DNA from: an uncultured Oscillospiraceae bacterium
Lineage (GTDB): Bacteria; Bacillota_A; Clostridia; Oscillospirales; Oscillospiraceae
Reading direction: 5' to 3'
Length of the DNA stretch: 42,068 bases
Assembly: GCA_947631215.1 (NCBI GenBank)
Contig: CANRKN010000005.1
Location: forward strand, 1 to 42,068
The notes beneath the pieces are model-generated. The model saw only the letters and a program-made list of their open reading frames with translations. It was not told the DNA's origin and ran no database searches. Of this stretch, positions 17,801-26,645 are shown in pieces; position 1 is the stretch's first letter; the number at the start of each line of letters is the position of its first letter. The position numbers were made by a program, and so were the translations under genes.

Positions 17801-19336
17801 TTCTTTGTAGAGGTATTCAAAAACGAGGTTTTTGCTGGGCGTATCTGTGACGAGCAGATGGGTCTGGGTCATCTCATCACAGGTATGAGGCAGCATGCGG
17901 AGCCATGTGATCTTGTCCGCGTTGGCCTCCGAGGCCACGAACGCCATCTTCACATCTGTAAAGTAATGCCTCGCGGCGATGTCGATCACCGTGTTCTTGA
18001 AAATATCAAAGCGAAATGCTTCGCCGCCCGTGACACCAATAGCGTTGAGCGTTTTCAGGTCACAGGTGACCGGTGCTTGCTCGATACATTTATACTCTTC
18101 GTCGAGCTGCTGCGGGATCAGCTGCAGCTCGTCCTCTACCTCCAGCCGCTCCTGCTTTTTATAGTTTATCTTTCTTCTGGCCGGCACGGTCCCGTCGCCA
18201 AAATTGACACAGAGAAAGTCCTCGTCCTCCGGCCGTCTGTCAAACAGCATGGGAGAAAACGCATCCAGCCGCGCCTTTTCCTCCTCCTGGGAGATATATA
18301 CATCCGCCAGGGCCGCTTTTTCGTCCTCGCGGCACTGTTCTATCTCCTCCCGCTTGCGCCCGACATATTCGGTATACTTCCGAATGCGGTCTTCTGAGCT
18401 CTTTTTGAATCCCTTTTTATCGTCCCGAAGGGTCAGAAGCGTAGTCAAGATCGCTATAGCGCCGGAGATAGCGCCGAACGCGATCATCGCCCCGCCAAAG
18501 ATAGCCATCACGCCGGACGCTATGAGCATGCCCATTGACGGCAGCAGCCGGGTCAGAAGATTGGTCTTCGGCTTTTCCGGCTTGCTGGGAGGATCGAGGA
18601 CCTCTATAGCGTCTTCGCACAGCGTACTTTTCAGCCGTGTGTTCCGGCTGAACCGAGGGTATTGCTCCGGAACGGGTCTGTCCTCATACCGCAGGCCGTT
18701 GATATGCATGTCGCCGCGTATCTGCGTCCACAGCTCATCGCCCTTGTAGTAAAACAGGAAGTCGGACACGGAAAAGAAGTCATAGCTTCTGATCTCCTCG
18801 CTGCCCTCGAACCGGTTCCCGTTGTGACATACGCCGTAGCGGGAGCGCTCCACCTCGAGCCGCAGAGCCTCTCCCTTTTTCACCGCGCGGATAACGTCAC
18901 TCTCTACATAAGCGCTTTTCAGGACGATGTTGAAGTTGTCCGCGGCGCCCAATGTAAATTCGTTTACATTGGAGAGGTCGATCACCCGCTCATACTTGAT
19001 GAGGCCGTTATAGAAGTCGACCTGAAAATCGATGTGAAAGACCTCGATGTCCGACGACTGATACTTCACTGTCAGGTCGTCGCCGTGGACGAGCGGCTTT
19101 GTCGCCAGTTTGCGCACGTCGCCCACCGTCAGATAGATATTGTCCGAGCAGAGCACGGACCACCCCTGGTCATCCTTGAAGAAATCAAGCTCTATCGGCT
19201 CAAAGAACAACGATTTATGCAGGCGCACATCACAGCGGATGTCCGTCCCCAGTTTGATCTCCTTCGCGTCGGGCGCCAATTCGATCTCTTTATAGACGTT
19301 CCTGCCGGAAACGATGATCTTATATCTGCTGTCCAT
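14831..19336 (-). CDS. essC: EssC-type FtsK/SpoIIIE ATPase, motor of the type VII secretion system
   Basis: 1501 residues with the full Firmicutes EssC order. The N-terminal cytoplasmic FHA-like domains (~1-240) come first, then two TM helices (~265-305) and three FtsK-like ATPase domains. Domain 1 has Walker A GTTGSGKSELL near 690 and Walker B LILIVDEFAEL near 795. Domain 2 has GASQMGKTNLL near 1020. Domain 3 is degenerate (AGKNTAARAG near 1300), as usual. The frame is open 39 codons further upstream; ATG 19336 is preferred for AGGAG six bases away and for avoiding overlap with esaB. It drives export of the neighbouring WXG100 proteins. Confidence 0.95.
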   Translation of the reverse strand: MDSRYKIIVSGRNVYKEIELAPDAKEIKLGTDIRCDVRLHKSLFFEPIELDFFKDDQGWSVLCSDNIYLTVGDVRKLATKPLVHGDDLTVKYQSSDIEVFHIDFQVDFYNGLIKYERVIDLSNVNEFTLGAADNFNIVLKSAYVESDVIRAVKKGEALRLEVERSRYGVCHNGNRFEGSEEIRSYDFFSVSDFLFYYKGDELWTQIRGDMHINGLRYEDRPVPEQYPRFSRNTRLKSTLCEDAIEVLDPPSKPEKPKTNLLTRLLPSMGMLIASGVMAIFGGAMIAFGAISGAIAILTTLLTLRDDKKGFKKSSEDRIRKYTEYVGRKREEIEQCREDEKAALADVYISQEEEKARLDAFSPMLFDRRPEDEDFLCVNFGDGTVPARRKINYKKQERLEVEDELQLIPQQLDEEYKCIEQAPVTCDLKTLNAIGVTGGEAFRFDIFKNTVIDIAARHYFTDVKMAFVASEANADKITWLRMLPHTCDEMTQTHLLVTDTPSKNLVFEYLYKELTARAQGKKDPRRIVVFFYDECGFRTHPLSRFVDRAAELGVVFVFFGSAAADIPMGCGYIISEQDGGQGLLTPVGDSGGGVAFSYPHLSDSDAKKIAGLLAPVYSEEISLEGTLTKNITLFGMLNILAADDLDLEKRWAQSQVYKSMAAPIGVTTKGTLSLDLHDKADGPHGLVAGTTGSGKSELLQTYILSMSTLFHPYEVGFVIIDFKGGGMVNQFRDLPHLLGAITNIDGKEIDRSLRSIRAELQKRQRLFAEAEVNHIDKYIRKYKSGEVTTPLPHLILIVDEFAELKAQQPDFMKELISAARIGRSLGVHLILATQKPSGQVDDQIWSNSRFKLCLKVATSQDSNEMIKSPLAAEIREAGRAYLMLGENESLSLFQSAYSGGPARVVTSGEREFSIYEVRPSGERTLVYTQKRKKDTEEKTTQLDDIVEHIARYCKQTGLEKLPDICIQSLSDVIVCPDTPMEKTASFEIPLGIYDDPDNQYQDIASVRLGENNVLIVGASQMGKTNLLQVMIRQLAEAYTPEEVAIYIADFGAMSLNNFGELANVGGVVTASDEERFKNLLKLLDEEIEIRKQRLLDSGLGSFHLYREAGYTDLPFIVFMLDNFSVFKELYAEEYEGNLLHLIREGQTYGICTVLTSTQASGLSFRYLSSIGCRIALTCNDRAEYSEILDRCRTEPKNVPGRALFMKDKAIFEFQSYIVFDGEKGIDKVNAVRAFVKATNERYAGMRAKQIPSIPKTLSLSYIRQNHPNIDVAENIAIALDYSTIDCVMLNCYEQLVLALAGKNTAARAGFLHALMSDIRINLFQRPVKLYVVDNFRKELEKYKDLPYTDTYTISTDGLLGIIDSLYEELQSRFEKLEDEGVEALYKMPLLVAVINNRQALDAMAGSREHESQFEEICKMYSNLKVLFLVTDINDSSVNSFSPQILRKVKEDKKILCFGPLKELKIVDIYGSTVKGVGMLNSPDDAYFLNREDIYRVKTIQEV

Positions 19337-19350
19337 ACTCCGCTCCTGTC

Positions 19351-19605
19351 TCAGTCTGTGTACCGGATCACGCTTCCGTTCCGCATGCCAAACTGTGCAA
19401 GCGTCTTCTCCCCGCGCAGCAGCGCGATGGGCGCCTCCATCCGCAGAAAGCATTTTTTGATGTCACTCGTATCAATGCCCAGGTGGTACGCATTATTGAG
19501 CGCTGTCACCAGGTCGTTGGCGGATATATCCAACGGCACCTCCAGATCCACCGACTGACCGCGCTTCATCATATCGAATATCACGATCGCTTTATCCCCT
19601 GCCAC
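19351..19605 (-). CDS. esaB: EsaB/YukD ubiquitin-like T7SS protein
   Basis: 84 residues, the normal EsaB/YukD length, with a beta-grasp pattern: strand AIVIFDMMKRG, SVDLEVPLDISANDLVTAL (helix), then ALLRGEKTLAQFGMRNGSVIRYTD, which ends like ubiquitin's last strands. The start is GTG with AAGGTG upstream. It immediately precedes essC, as in canonical T7SSb loci, where it is needed for secretion; the related fold is EccD's N-terminus in mycobacteria. Confidence 0.82.
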   Translation of the reverse strand: MAGDKAIVIFDMMKRGQSVDLEVPLDISANDLVTALNNAYHLGIDTSDIKKCFLRMEAPIALLRGEKTLAQFGMRNGSVIRYTD

Positions 19606-19646
19606 AGTCTGTCACACCTTCCACTGTAATATCGCCCGCGGGCGGA

Positions 19647-20696
19647 TCACATCACCAAAAACGCCGTTTTTTGTACGCCGACGTTTTTGGCATAGTCCTC
19701 ACACCCCAGCTCGTCGAAGCCTTTCATATGCTCGATGTAATTGTTCACGGAAAACTTCAGCCGCATATCGGGCACCTCATATGCGTTATCCTTTTCCGAG
19801 TCATAGTCGCCGCACACGAAGCTGAATTTATCCTCCGTCACGCCGCTCAGGTTCGACACGAGAAGATTGGTCGCGTAGGCGGCGGCCTTCGTCTGTCTGG
19901 TCATGACGATCACCTTGTCCGCCAGACTCAGCAGGCCGGCGTTCACCTCGTCGAACGCGGTGTCCGTATCCACGACGACATAGTCATATTCCTGAGACTG
20001 CTTTGCGCCGACGGCAATGTCCCTGTATATCGAAATGGGCAGACCCAGCGACAGCGCCGCGGCCTTCAGCGCGGGCAGATAGCTGAATCTCTCCGTGCGG
20101 ACGGAGCCCTTCACCTGCTCATAGGCCGAGCCCGATCCGCGGACCAGCCCGGCGTATACGGCCGGGTCCGTCAGCGGCGTCTGGTCCTTCATGACCCGCC
20201 GGAACGCCTGCAGTCTGCTGGCGCTGATATACAGGACCCGCCTGTAGTTTTTCGCCAGGCACGCGCTGATCCCCAGCGCCGCCATGGTCTTTCCCACACC
20301 GCCGCTGGCGGAGCTGACCACCACGATCTGGCACGTCCTTTTATTGCCGCTGGAACGGAGCCCCGGGCTCTCGCTGACGATCGTGTTGAGTGTCTCCTTC
20401 AGGCTTGCGTATTTCAAGATGCCGATAGCGCTCCTATCGGCCGCCTCAGCGTCGTCCCGCTCCGTGAGGAGAAAGATATTGTGTATGCTGTGCCGCTGAA
20501 GGGACGGCTCATAGAGGCTGTCGGATACCACCAGAGCCTCCGCGTCCTGGGGCGAGGAGAACAGCTCCCGGAAGTATCCCTCGTCGGTGATGACCTCCAG
20601 ATCCGCGTGTCCGAAAAGTTCTCCCGCCAGGGCGCTCTGCAGCCGCTCGATATAGTTGGCGTCCGTATCGGCAATGATCACTCGCAGCTTTGGCAT
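19647..20696 (-). CDS. CpaE/TadZ-like ParA-family ATPase in the T7SS locus
   Basis: 349 residues. Residues 1-~110 look like a receiver-like alpha/beta domain (LRVIIADTDANYIERLQ) lacking clear phospho-acceptor chemistry. A MinD/ParA ATPase follows, with deviant Walker A SSASGGVGKTMAA (129-140) and YDYVVVDTDTAFD. This architecture matches CpaE/TadZ, which positions Tad pili at poles. Mycobacterial ESX-1 also carries a ParA-like protein (EspI), so a regulatory or localising role in secretion is reasonable but inferred. ATG 20696 is chosen over an upstream in-frame start because GGGGGG lies just before it and it avoids overlap. Confidence 0.8.
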   Translation of the reverse strand: MPKLRVIIADTDANYIERLQSALAGELFGHADLEVITDEGYFRELFSSPQDAEALVVSDSLYEPSLQRHSIHNIFLLTERDDAEAADRSAIGILKYASLKETLNTIVSESPGLRSSGNKRTCQIVVVSSASGGVGKTMAALGISACLAKNYRRVLYISASRLQAFRRVMKDQTPLTDPAVYAGLVRGSGSAYEQVKGSVRTERFSYLPALKAAALSLGLPISIYRDIAVGAKQSQEYDYVVVDTDTAFDEVNAGLLSLADKVIVMTRQTKAAAYATNLLVSNLSGVTEDKFSFVCGDYDSEKDNAYEVPDMRLKFSVNNYIEHMKGFDELGCEDYAKNVGVQKTAFLVM

Positions 20697-20706
20697 ACAG
20701 ATCCCC

Positions 20707-21603
20707 CTATTCCTCCGAAACGCGAAAATCATGATCGGCCAGCCGGAGCATATCGCCGCCTTTGATAGGGACAGGCTGATGCGGCTGAAGCGCTATTCCG
20801 TTGACATATGTGCCGTTCGTACTGTCCAGATCGGTCACGGCGTAGCCATTCCCGGTCCATTTGATCTGGCAGTGGGCACGGCCGATCGTATCCGTAAATG
20901 TGACCACGCCATCCGCCCGTTCGGGATCTCTCCCTATGACATAGAGATCCCTGTCAACAACGAATTTTGCCGGGGTATCGGGGCCCTCCCCCGCGATGCG
21001 CAGACTTCTGCGCCGCAGTTCACGATGCGTCGGCGTCGTACCGGCCCGCCCGTATTTTTCCAGCAGCTCCTCCAGCGTCAGGGTCCTGCCGCCTATGTCC
21101 GCGGACAGCTGCGCCACAGCGGGGATCTCCCCGTGGCCGGAACGGGCCAGGATCTGGACCATCCAGTCCCGCAGATGCGTCTCAAAGGCCGGATAATCTT
21201 CAAACATCCGTACAGCCAGGGGCAGATATATCAGTCTGACGCTGTTGGAGCTCGGGTCCACATATACATGCTCCGCGGAGATGTCGATGCTTTGGCAGGA
21301 CAGAAAGCCGTTGCTTTTGACCGAGACGATCCCCCTGACAAGGTCGACCGCGGCATCCATCAGTTTATTCGCGTCCCAGCGGGGCAGCATGTCGGACACT
21401 GATTTATACCCGCCCGTAAGATAATAGAGCTGTATCTCCCCGTTGTTCAGCATTTTCATGCACCGGACAAAACGTCCGGACGGCTGGCTCTGCAGGACCT
21501 TATACTCGAAGGGGAGAAATACGCTCTCATCGTGCAGCAGATAGGTAAAGTCCGGGCCGCAGTTTTTTCCGGTAAGTATGCCGCTGGCAACCAATTGATT
21601 CAT
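20707..21603 (-). CDS. DUF6382-like kinase-fold domain plus C-terminal FHA domain
   Basis: 298 residues, soluble. The N-terminal ~155 residues resemble DUF6382. Their layout (hydrophobic helix LMDAAVDLVRGIVSV, then a short strand pair HVYVDP..SVRLIYLPL) recalls the pseudokinase domain of EssB/YukC, but no TM follows. The C-terminal FHA domain is clear: YVIGRD (222-227), IGRAHCQIKW and STNGTYVNG (261-269). FHA domains bind phospho-threonine, so the membrane kinase encoded immediately upstream is the obvious writer. Inferred: a phospho-dependent adaptor standing in for EssB. Confidence 0.75.
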   Translation of the reverse strand: MNQLVASGILTGKNCGPDFTYLLHDESVFLPFEYKVLQSQPSGRFVRCMKMLNNGEIQLYYLTGGYKSVSDMLPRWDANKLMDAAVDLVRGIVSVKSNGFLSCQSIDISAEHVYVDPSSNSVRLIYLPLAVRMFEDYPAFETHLRDWMVQILARSGHGEIPAVAQLSADIGGRTLTLEELLEKYGRAGTTPTHRELRRRSLRIAGEGPDTPAKFVVDRDLYVIGRDPERADGVVTFTDTIGRAHCQIKWTGNGYAVTDLDSTNGTYVNGIALQPHQPVPIKGGDMLRLADHDFRVSEE

Positions 21604-21619
21604 CGTCTGCTACTCCTTG

Positions 21620-24600
21620 TTACTGTTCCGCCGCCTGCTGCTGTGCCTGCTCCGCGGCGTCCTCCGGCTGGGGCTCCTCCACCGGTGCCCAGGCCGTCGT
21701 TACATTGGATATATCCTCCTCCGTCACCGAAGGGGCTGCGCTGTCTACGATCACCTTGGCCCAGACCGTCTCCCACGCCTCTCCCGTCACGTTCGCCGCG
21801 TACAGGCGGAGCGTATATGCCCCGTCCGCCAGGCCCATCCCGCTCAGGTCCAGACGCATCACAAAGCCCGCGTCCTCCTCGGTGCCGCCGGACAGCCGGT
21901 CGCCCCCCGGCAGTCCCTCCGCCTCGGCCTTTACGCCATTGCGGGGATACTGCACGATCTCGTCCGTGATATAAACGGTCGACCCCGTGATCTCCCGCCC
22001 ATTGGGGTCAAACAGAACACAGCGGTCAAAATACGCCGGCCTTCCGCTCTCCCGGTATACCCAGCCTGTCAGCACGACCGACTCCGCCGGGAAAGAAGGC
22101 TGCATCGGCTCATCCAGCCCGATGGCGTAGTTCTGGGAGGCATTTACATAGGCCTCTCCTACGCCGCTCTCATTGGCCGAGCCCTCCACCGTGACCGTTC
22201 CCAGGTCAAAGCGCCGTTCCTCGTTGTCCGTCACGGCGTATACCTGCAGCGCATACGTGCCGCTGGGGCAATCCTCCGGGATACGCACATTCTCGAGCCG
22301 GTATACGGTTTTGGCATAGTTTCTGTCCAGACTCACATCGGACGGGATCGTCGGCGCATCCTCCACTGCGACCGGCTCGAAACTGACGCTCCTCTGCGTT
22401 CCGCCGCCCACAAGGTACATATGCACCCGGTTTCCTTCGCCCATATCCCAGCTGTCGCAGATGGCCCACGCCTGGAGGCCCTCTATCACGTCTCCCGCAT
22501 TTACGGGGCCCAGCGTGTCCGTTTCTGAAAACGCATAGGACTCCCACTGCGTGCTGGTATTTTCATAAGTGAGTGTGACCCGCACCGGGTCATTGACATA
22601 GTCCGTCACTTCAACGGCGACGTCATCGCCTGTCCGCAGGCCTAGGCTCCGCAGGCCGTCGATTACGACCTGGTCCACGGCCTGCTCATATGCGGGCTCC
22701 CCGTTCCGGGAGGGCCAGACCGGCGCCCCGTTGACGAGCAGACGCACGCCGCAGGCCCCCGGTTCTCCGTTGGTGATGCTGACCGTCAGCTCCGCCGTAT
22801 CCCTCGTGAGAAGCGTGGGAGATACGTCGACTGCCGGCTGCTGTGTATCGCAATAGACCGCGGCAGCCGCAGAAGTTCCTTCCAGCGCCTCTTCCGGGAA
22901 ACCGTTGCCGGCGTCATATGCCACCGTCAGCGTGCTCTCTCCCTGGGGCAGGGAGTCCGCCTCCAAAGCGAAGCTGTACCGTCCGGCCTCGTCCGCCCGG
23001 CCATAGGCCTCCATCCCGCCGCCGGTCAGCAGCAGCGTGGCGCCCGGTTCCGCCGTACCGGCGACCACCAGCTCATCGCCGCTGTGCAGAGGCTCTTCCA
23101 CTCCGGCCGCATCGTCGATGACGATGGGGTCGACAGACACATAATCCACCGCCGCCTGCGTCAAATTGCCCGCCGCATCCCACGCGGAGACCAGGATCCG
23201 GCTCGTCTTTTCCAGCGGCGTGTCCGCCGGGATGCTCAGTGTATAGGCCTCGCCAGGCTGCACATCCTCCAGCCACGCCACGGCCTGCCCGTCCACCGCC
23301 AGCTCTATCCGCCGGAGGGGCTCTTCGCCTTGAGGCTCCACCTGGATGGGCGTATCCCGGTGCACGATCTGCGCGGGCGACACAGCTATGTCAGGCGCTT
23401 CGCCGTCATAGATCACAGAGAACGATACCGGCTTGCCGTCGTCCTCCACCGCCAGGCCCTCGACCTGAGAATAGGCGACCGTCACCGTATTCTGGCCCGG
23501 CTGAAGGCTGGCCGCGCTTATGGTCAGGCTTCCCCGGCCATCCGCGTCCACCTCGGCCCTTTCCTCCGTCTGTCCGCAGAGGATACGCAAAACGGAACCC
23601 GGTTCCGCAGAAAAGCCCATATCGACCTCGGCTCCGGTCCCTATCACAAAGCCGTCCAGAGCCGCCGGATCGTCCAAAACGATATCGGCCGGCTGCCGCC
23701 GATAGGTCACAGCCGCCTCGCTGGTATTTCCCGAGCTGTCCGCCGCCGTCACCGTGATGCGGCTCATTCCTGTCAGTCCCAGGGCATCGACGCCCGTGAA
23801 CACAGCGGTCCCGTCCCTTGCGATAGCCTGCTGCACGACGGTCCCGTCCACGATCAGCTGGACGAAACAGGCGTTGTCATCGTCGGAGATGCTCACGTCG
23901 AGCTGCCGGGTATACTGGTCGATCCGCTCCTGTACGCCTATGACAGGCGCGTCGGCGTCATAGCGCACGACCATATCCACAGCCGCTGCGGCTGCCGCCT
24001 CCTGCTCTTCCACCGCCCCGTCCGGGGCATAATAGGAGAAAGAGACGACGTTCTCCCCCTCCGCCAAAAGACGCGACGGTACCTCCAGGGCAAAGCCCCC
24101 GTCCCCGTCGGCACGATAGTACCCGAAATGCTCGCCGTTGACGGCCACCTCCAGCGTGGCATTTGGCTGAGCGCTCCCCGAGACAGACAGGATCTTGTCA
24201 GAGCCGATCCATGTGCCGTTTTCGTCCGCATCGTCGATCCTGATCCCGGCGAACCCCGCTTCCGGCGTCTCCACGGGCTCCGGCGTCGGTTCGGGGGTCT
24301 GCGCCGCCGTGGGGACAGCTGTGGGAACGACCGTGGGGATAGCCGTGGGAGCGGCCGTCTGCACAGCTTCAGGGACATCCGTCTGCACGACGGCAGGGAT
24401 CGCGACCGGCTCCTCGGTAGGCGCCAGCGTGACCTGCGCCGGCCCGTCGATCACGGTGACGGGGAGGTCGCCTCGGTTTTCCGCGCTTGAGCCGCCGGGG
24501 CCTATGGTCCGCCACAAGAGCACCGCCGCGGCAGCCGCGCCTCCCAGCGCCAAGACGCCAACGGCAGCCTTTGCCGTCTTTCCCTTTCCCTTTCCTTTTC

Positions 24601-25705
24601 CCTTTCCCTTTACGTTTCCGTCTGCACCCGCACCGGAACCGCTGTTCTTCCTGTACTTTCTGTAAAGGTCCTCTGTTGCCTCCTCCAGCTCCCCGCACGA
24701 CTCATATCGCTCGGGAGGGCGCAGGGCCAGACATCGGAGGAGGACCCGGTTTATGTCCTTGGGAACGCCTTTGATCTCCGGAACAGGCTTTTGGCGGTCC
24801 AGCCGCAGCTCATAGGCCGCAATGCGGTCGTCTCGGTCATCCCCCTTCTGCAGGGGAAGCCTATTTCCGTTGAGAAGCTCATAGACCACCACCGCCAGGG
24901 AATACATATCCGCGCGGCTGTCCGCCCATTGGCTGAATTCAGGGGCGCGCTTATCTCCTTCCCCCTGTTGATAGAACATCTCGGGGGACATGTAATCTTC
25001 CGTTCCGAAGAACACTATATTAAAGGAGCCTCTGTCGATAGCCGTGCCGAAATCGCCCAGGCAGTAATCCCCCTGGCCCGGTCTGTAGCCCCGGCCCGGG
25101 TCCGCGCTGTAGTCCGGCTGGTAAAGTATATTTTCCGGTTTGACGTCGGCATGGACGATCCCATGCCGCTGGCAGGCATGAAGCGCATTGCTGATATGGT
25201 TCCACATCCGGAGCACTTCGACCATATAGCCCTTCGTGCCCGCCGTCAGCCCCATGTCTCTCAGCGCCTGACCCAGTCCCACCATCTTGTCCATGCGCAT
25301 CAGCAGATCCCAGCACACGGAACCGTCCGGCTCATGCCGCACGATCTCCTGGGAATCCCGCAGGTTCAGGATGTGCTTCTCTCCCCGGAACTGGCTCAGC
25401 ATGGAGATCTCGCCCTGGGCCTTCCGCAGCTCTTTCTGCATCTCCTCCCGCAGCTTTTCGCCGCTCAGGCCAGAGAGCCCCAGCGTTTCCCGATCTATGG
25501 GCACGATCTTCACGGCGGCGGTCTCCCGGTGTTTTTCTCTGCCGGTGGCGTCGCCCACCTCGCAATAGATCGCGTAAACACAGCCGAAATTGCCCTCGCC
25601 GAGAAATGCCTTTACCGGCGAATCGCCGTCAAGATGCCATTTTCCGAAGATGCCCTCCGCGCTGTATTGAAGCATTCGCTTGTTTACTGCCTCTAGATCG
25701 ATCAC
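21620..25705 (-). CDS. Membrane Ser/Thr protein kinase with large Ig-like ectodomain
   Basis: 1361 residues. The cytoplasmic kinase has GEGNFG (36-41), Lys66 in AAVK, H-A-D187-V-K-P-E-N192, D218-F-G and SPE (240-242), so all catalytic residues are present; HAD replaces HRD. A KGKGKGKGKG basic stretch precedes one TM near 385-400, then a Thr/Pro linker, then about 900 residues of tandem bacterial Ig-like repeats (SGSAQPNATLEVAVNG, AGTAEPGATLLLTG). The start is GTG at 25705 with TGGGAG upstream, 15 bases inside the longest frame. Probable sensor that phosphorylates the FHA proteins of this locus; PASTA repeats are absent. Confidence 0.9.
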   Translation of the reverse strand: MIDLEAVNKRMLQYSAEGIFGKWHLDGDSPVKAFLGEGNFGCVYAIYCEVGDATGREKHRETAAVKIVPIDRETLGLSGLSGEKLREEMQKELRKAQGEISMLSQFRGEKHILNLRDSQEIVRHEPDGSVCWDLLMRMDKMVGLGQALRDMGLTAGTKGYMVEVLRMWNHISNALHACQRHGIVHADVKPENILYQPDYSADPGRGYRPGQGDYCLGDFGTAIDRGSFNIVFFGTEDYMSPEMFYQQGEGDKRAPEFSQWADSRADMYSLAVVVYELLNGNRLPLQKGDDRDDRIAAYELRLDRQKPVPEIKGVPKDINRVLLRCLALRPPERYESCGELEEATEDLYRKYRKNSGSGAGADGNVKGKGKGKGKGKTAKAAVGVLALGGAAAAAVLLWRTIGPGGSSAENRGDLPVTVIDGPAQVTLAPTEEPVAIPAVVQTDVPEAVQTAAPTAIPTVVPTAVPTAAQTPEPTPEPVETPEAGFAGIRIDDADENGTWIGSDKILSVSGSAQPNATLEVAVNGEHFGYYRADGDGGFALEVPSRLLAEGENVVSFSYYAPDGAVEEQEAAAAAAVDMVVRYDADAPVIGVQERIDQYTRQLDVSISDDDNACFVQLIVDGTVVQQAIARDGTAVFTGVDALGLTGMSRITVTAADSSGNTSEAAVTYRRQPADIVLDDPAALDGFVIGTGAEVDMGFSAEPGSVLRILCGQTEERAEVDADGRGSLTISAASLQPGQNTVTVAYSQVEGLAVEDDGKPVSFSVIYDGEAPDIAVSPAQIVHRDTPIQVEPQGEEPLRRIELAVDGQAVAWLEDVQPGEAYTLSIPADTPLEKTSRILVSAWDAAGNLTQAAVDYVSVDPIVIDDAAGVEEPLHSGDELVVAGTAEPGATLLLTGGGMEAYGRADEAGRYSFALEADSLPQGESTLTVAYDAGNGFPEEALEGTSAAAAVYCDTQQPAVDVSPTLLTRDTAELTVSITNGEPGACGVRLLVNGAPVWPSRNGEPAYEQAVDQVVIDGLRSLGLRTGDDVAVEVTDYVNDPVRVTLTYENTSTQWESYAFSETDTLGPVNAGDVIEGLQAWAICDSWDMGEGNRVHMYLVGGGTQRSVSFEPVAVEDAPTIPSDVSLDRNYAKTVYRLENVRIPEDCPSGTYALQVYAVTDNEERRFDLGTVTVEGSANESGVGEAYVNASQNYAIGLDEPMQPSFPAESVVLTGWVYRESGRPAYFDRCVLFDPNGREITGSTVYITDEIVQYPRNGVKAEAEGLPGGDRLSGGTEEDAGFVMRLDLSGMGLADGAYTLRLYAANVTGEAWETVWAKVIVDSAAPSVTEEDISNVTTAWAPVEEPQPEDAAEQAQQQAAEQ
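24580..24614. repeat. Hexanucleotide repeat encoding the KG tract of the kinase
   Basis: Five to six copies of a TTTCCC-type hexamer, with one variant unit, encode alternating Lys-Gly just before the kinase TM. Slippage by whole units would keep frame and only vary the length of the basic tract. Confidence 0.75.
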
Positions 25706-25751
25706 CTGTAACTCCCACAAACCCCATGTACTGCCGGCTCAGCGGCGGCCG

Positions 25752-26600
25752 TCACCGCCACCGGAGAAATCCTGACTTTCGCGCTCCCGCCTTCAGCACT
25801 CTGATAACGACTGCTGTGATGTTGTCCGCTTCTTCGCCCATCTCGTCCGCGCTCTGCCGCGCCTGTCTGACGATATGGGCGGCATTATCCGCCGCGCTCT
25901 CCGCTGCGGCAAATGCGCCGCGTATATCCTCGTCCCGCATGCTGTCGCTCACGCCGTCGGTGCACAGCAGAAAGCAGTCGCCCTCCTGCAGAGGCATCCG
26001 CTCGCCGATGATCGATTCCAGCTCCTCCCCCTCCAGGGGCATGCCCAGGTGGTGCGTGATGATGTTTTTGTCCGGGTGGGACCAGGCCTCCTCCTGGGTG
26101 ATCCTGCCCTCGTTCACCAGGCACTGGACCCAGGACTGGTCCTCGGTGATCCTCTCAAGCGTGCCGCCGCGCAGAAGATAGATCCGACTGTCCCCCACAT
26201 GGGCCGTGCGGTACCAGCTATCGCCAATGAACAATATAGCCGCCGTGCTGCCGCAGGAACCGCTGGGCTCTCCCCGGTCAAGAGAGATCTGATCGACCCC
26301 CCTGGACGTCTGGGTGAAAAACTGCCGAAGATTTTGCTCGTCATCGGCTTGGTCGCAGGTGTTCTGGTACTTTTTCAGGCTGCTCACCGAAAAAAACGAT
26401 GCATCCTCGCCAAAGTCGATGCCGCCCATCCCATCAAAGACGCCGTATATCTGATGGGGATGGCTGTCCTTTACCGTCACCTTTCCGCCGCGGTCAACTT
26501 TATCCCGCTCCAGAAAAATGCCGTTCAAATAAAAATTATCCTCGTTGTTTTCTCTTCCGCCGATGCTGCTGTAAGCCGCGGCCTCGATCTTGATCCCCAC
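25752..26600 (-). CDS. PP2C-family Ser/Thr phosphatase
   Basis: 282 residues, cytoplasmic, no TM. All PPM metal motifs are seen: ENNEDN (17-22), VFDGMGG (54-60), SCGSTAAILF, VGDSRIYLLRGG, LLCTDGVSD and DNITAVVIRV, so the enzyme should be active. The longest frame begins at a TTG, but a GTG at 26600 lies six bases after GGGGAGG and gives the natural start MGIKIEAAAYSS. It sits 46 bases before the kinase gene and is its expected antagonist, closing the phospho-circuit. Confidence 0.92.
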   Translation of the reverse strand: MGIKIEAAAYSSIGGRENNEDNFYLNGIFLERDKVDRGGKVTVKDSHPHQIYGVFDGMGGIDFGEDASFFSVSSLKKYQNTCDQADDEQNLRQFFTQTSRGVDQISLDRGEPSGSCGSTAAILFIGDSWYRTAHVGDSRIYLLRGGTLERITEDQSWVQCLVNEGRITQEEAWSHPDKNIITHHLGMPLEGEELESIIGERMPLQEGDCFLLCTDGVSDSMRDEDIRGAFAAAESAADNAAHIVRQARQSADEMGEEADNITAVVIRVLKAGARKSGFLRWR

Positions 26601-26645
26601 GTCTAGCCTCCCCAAAAACAGCGCACGCTCCCATCTTCCTGTACA

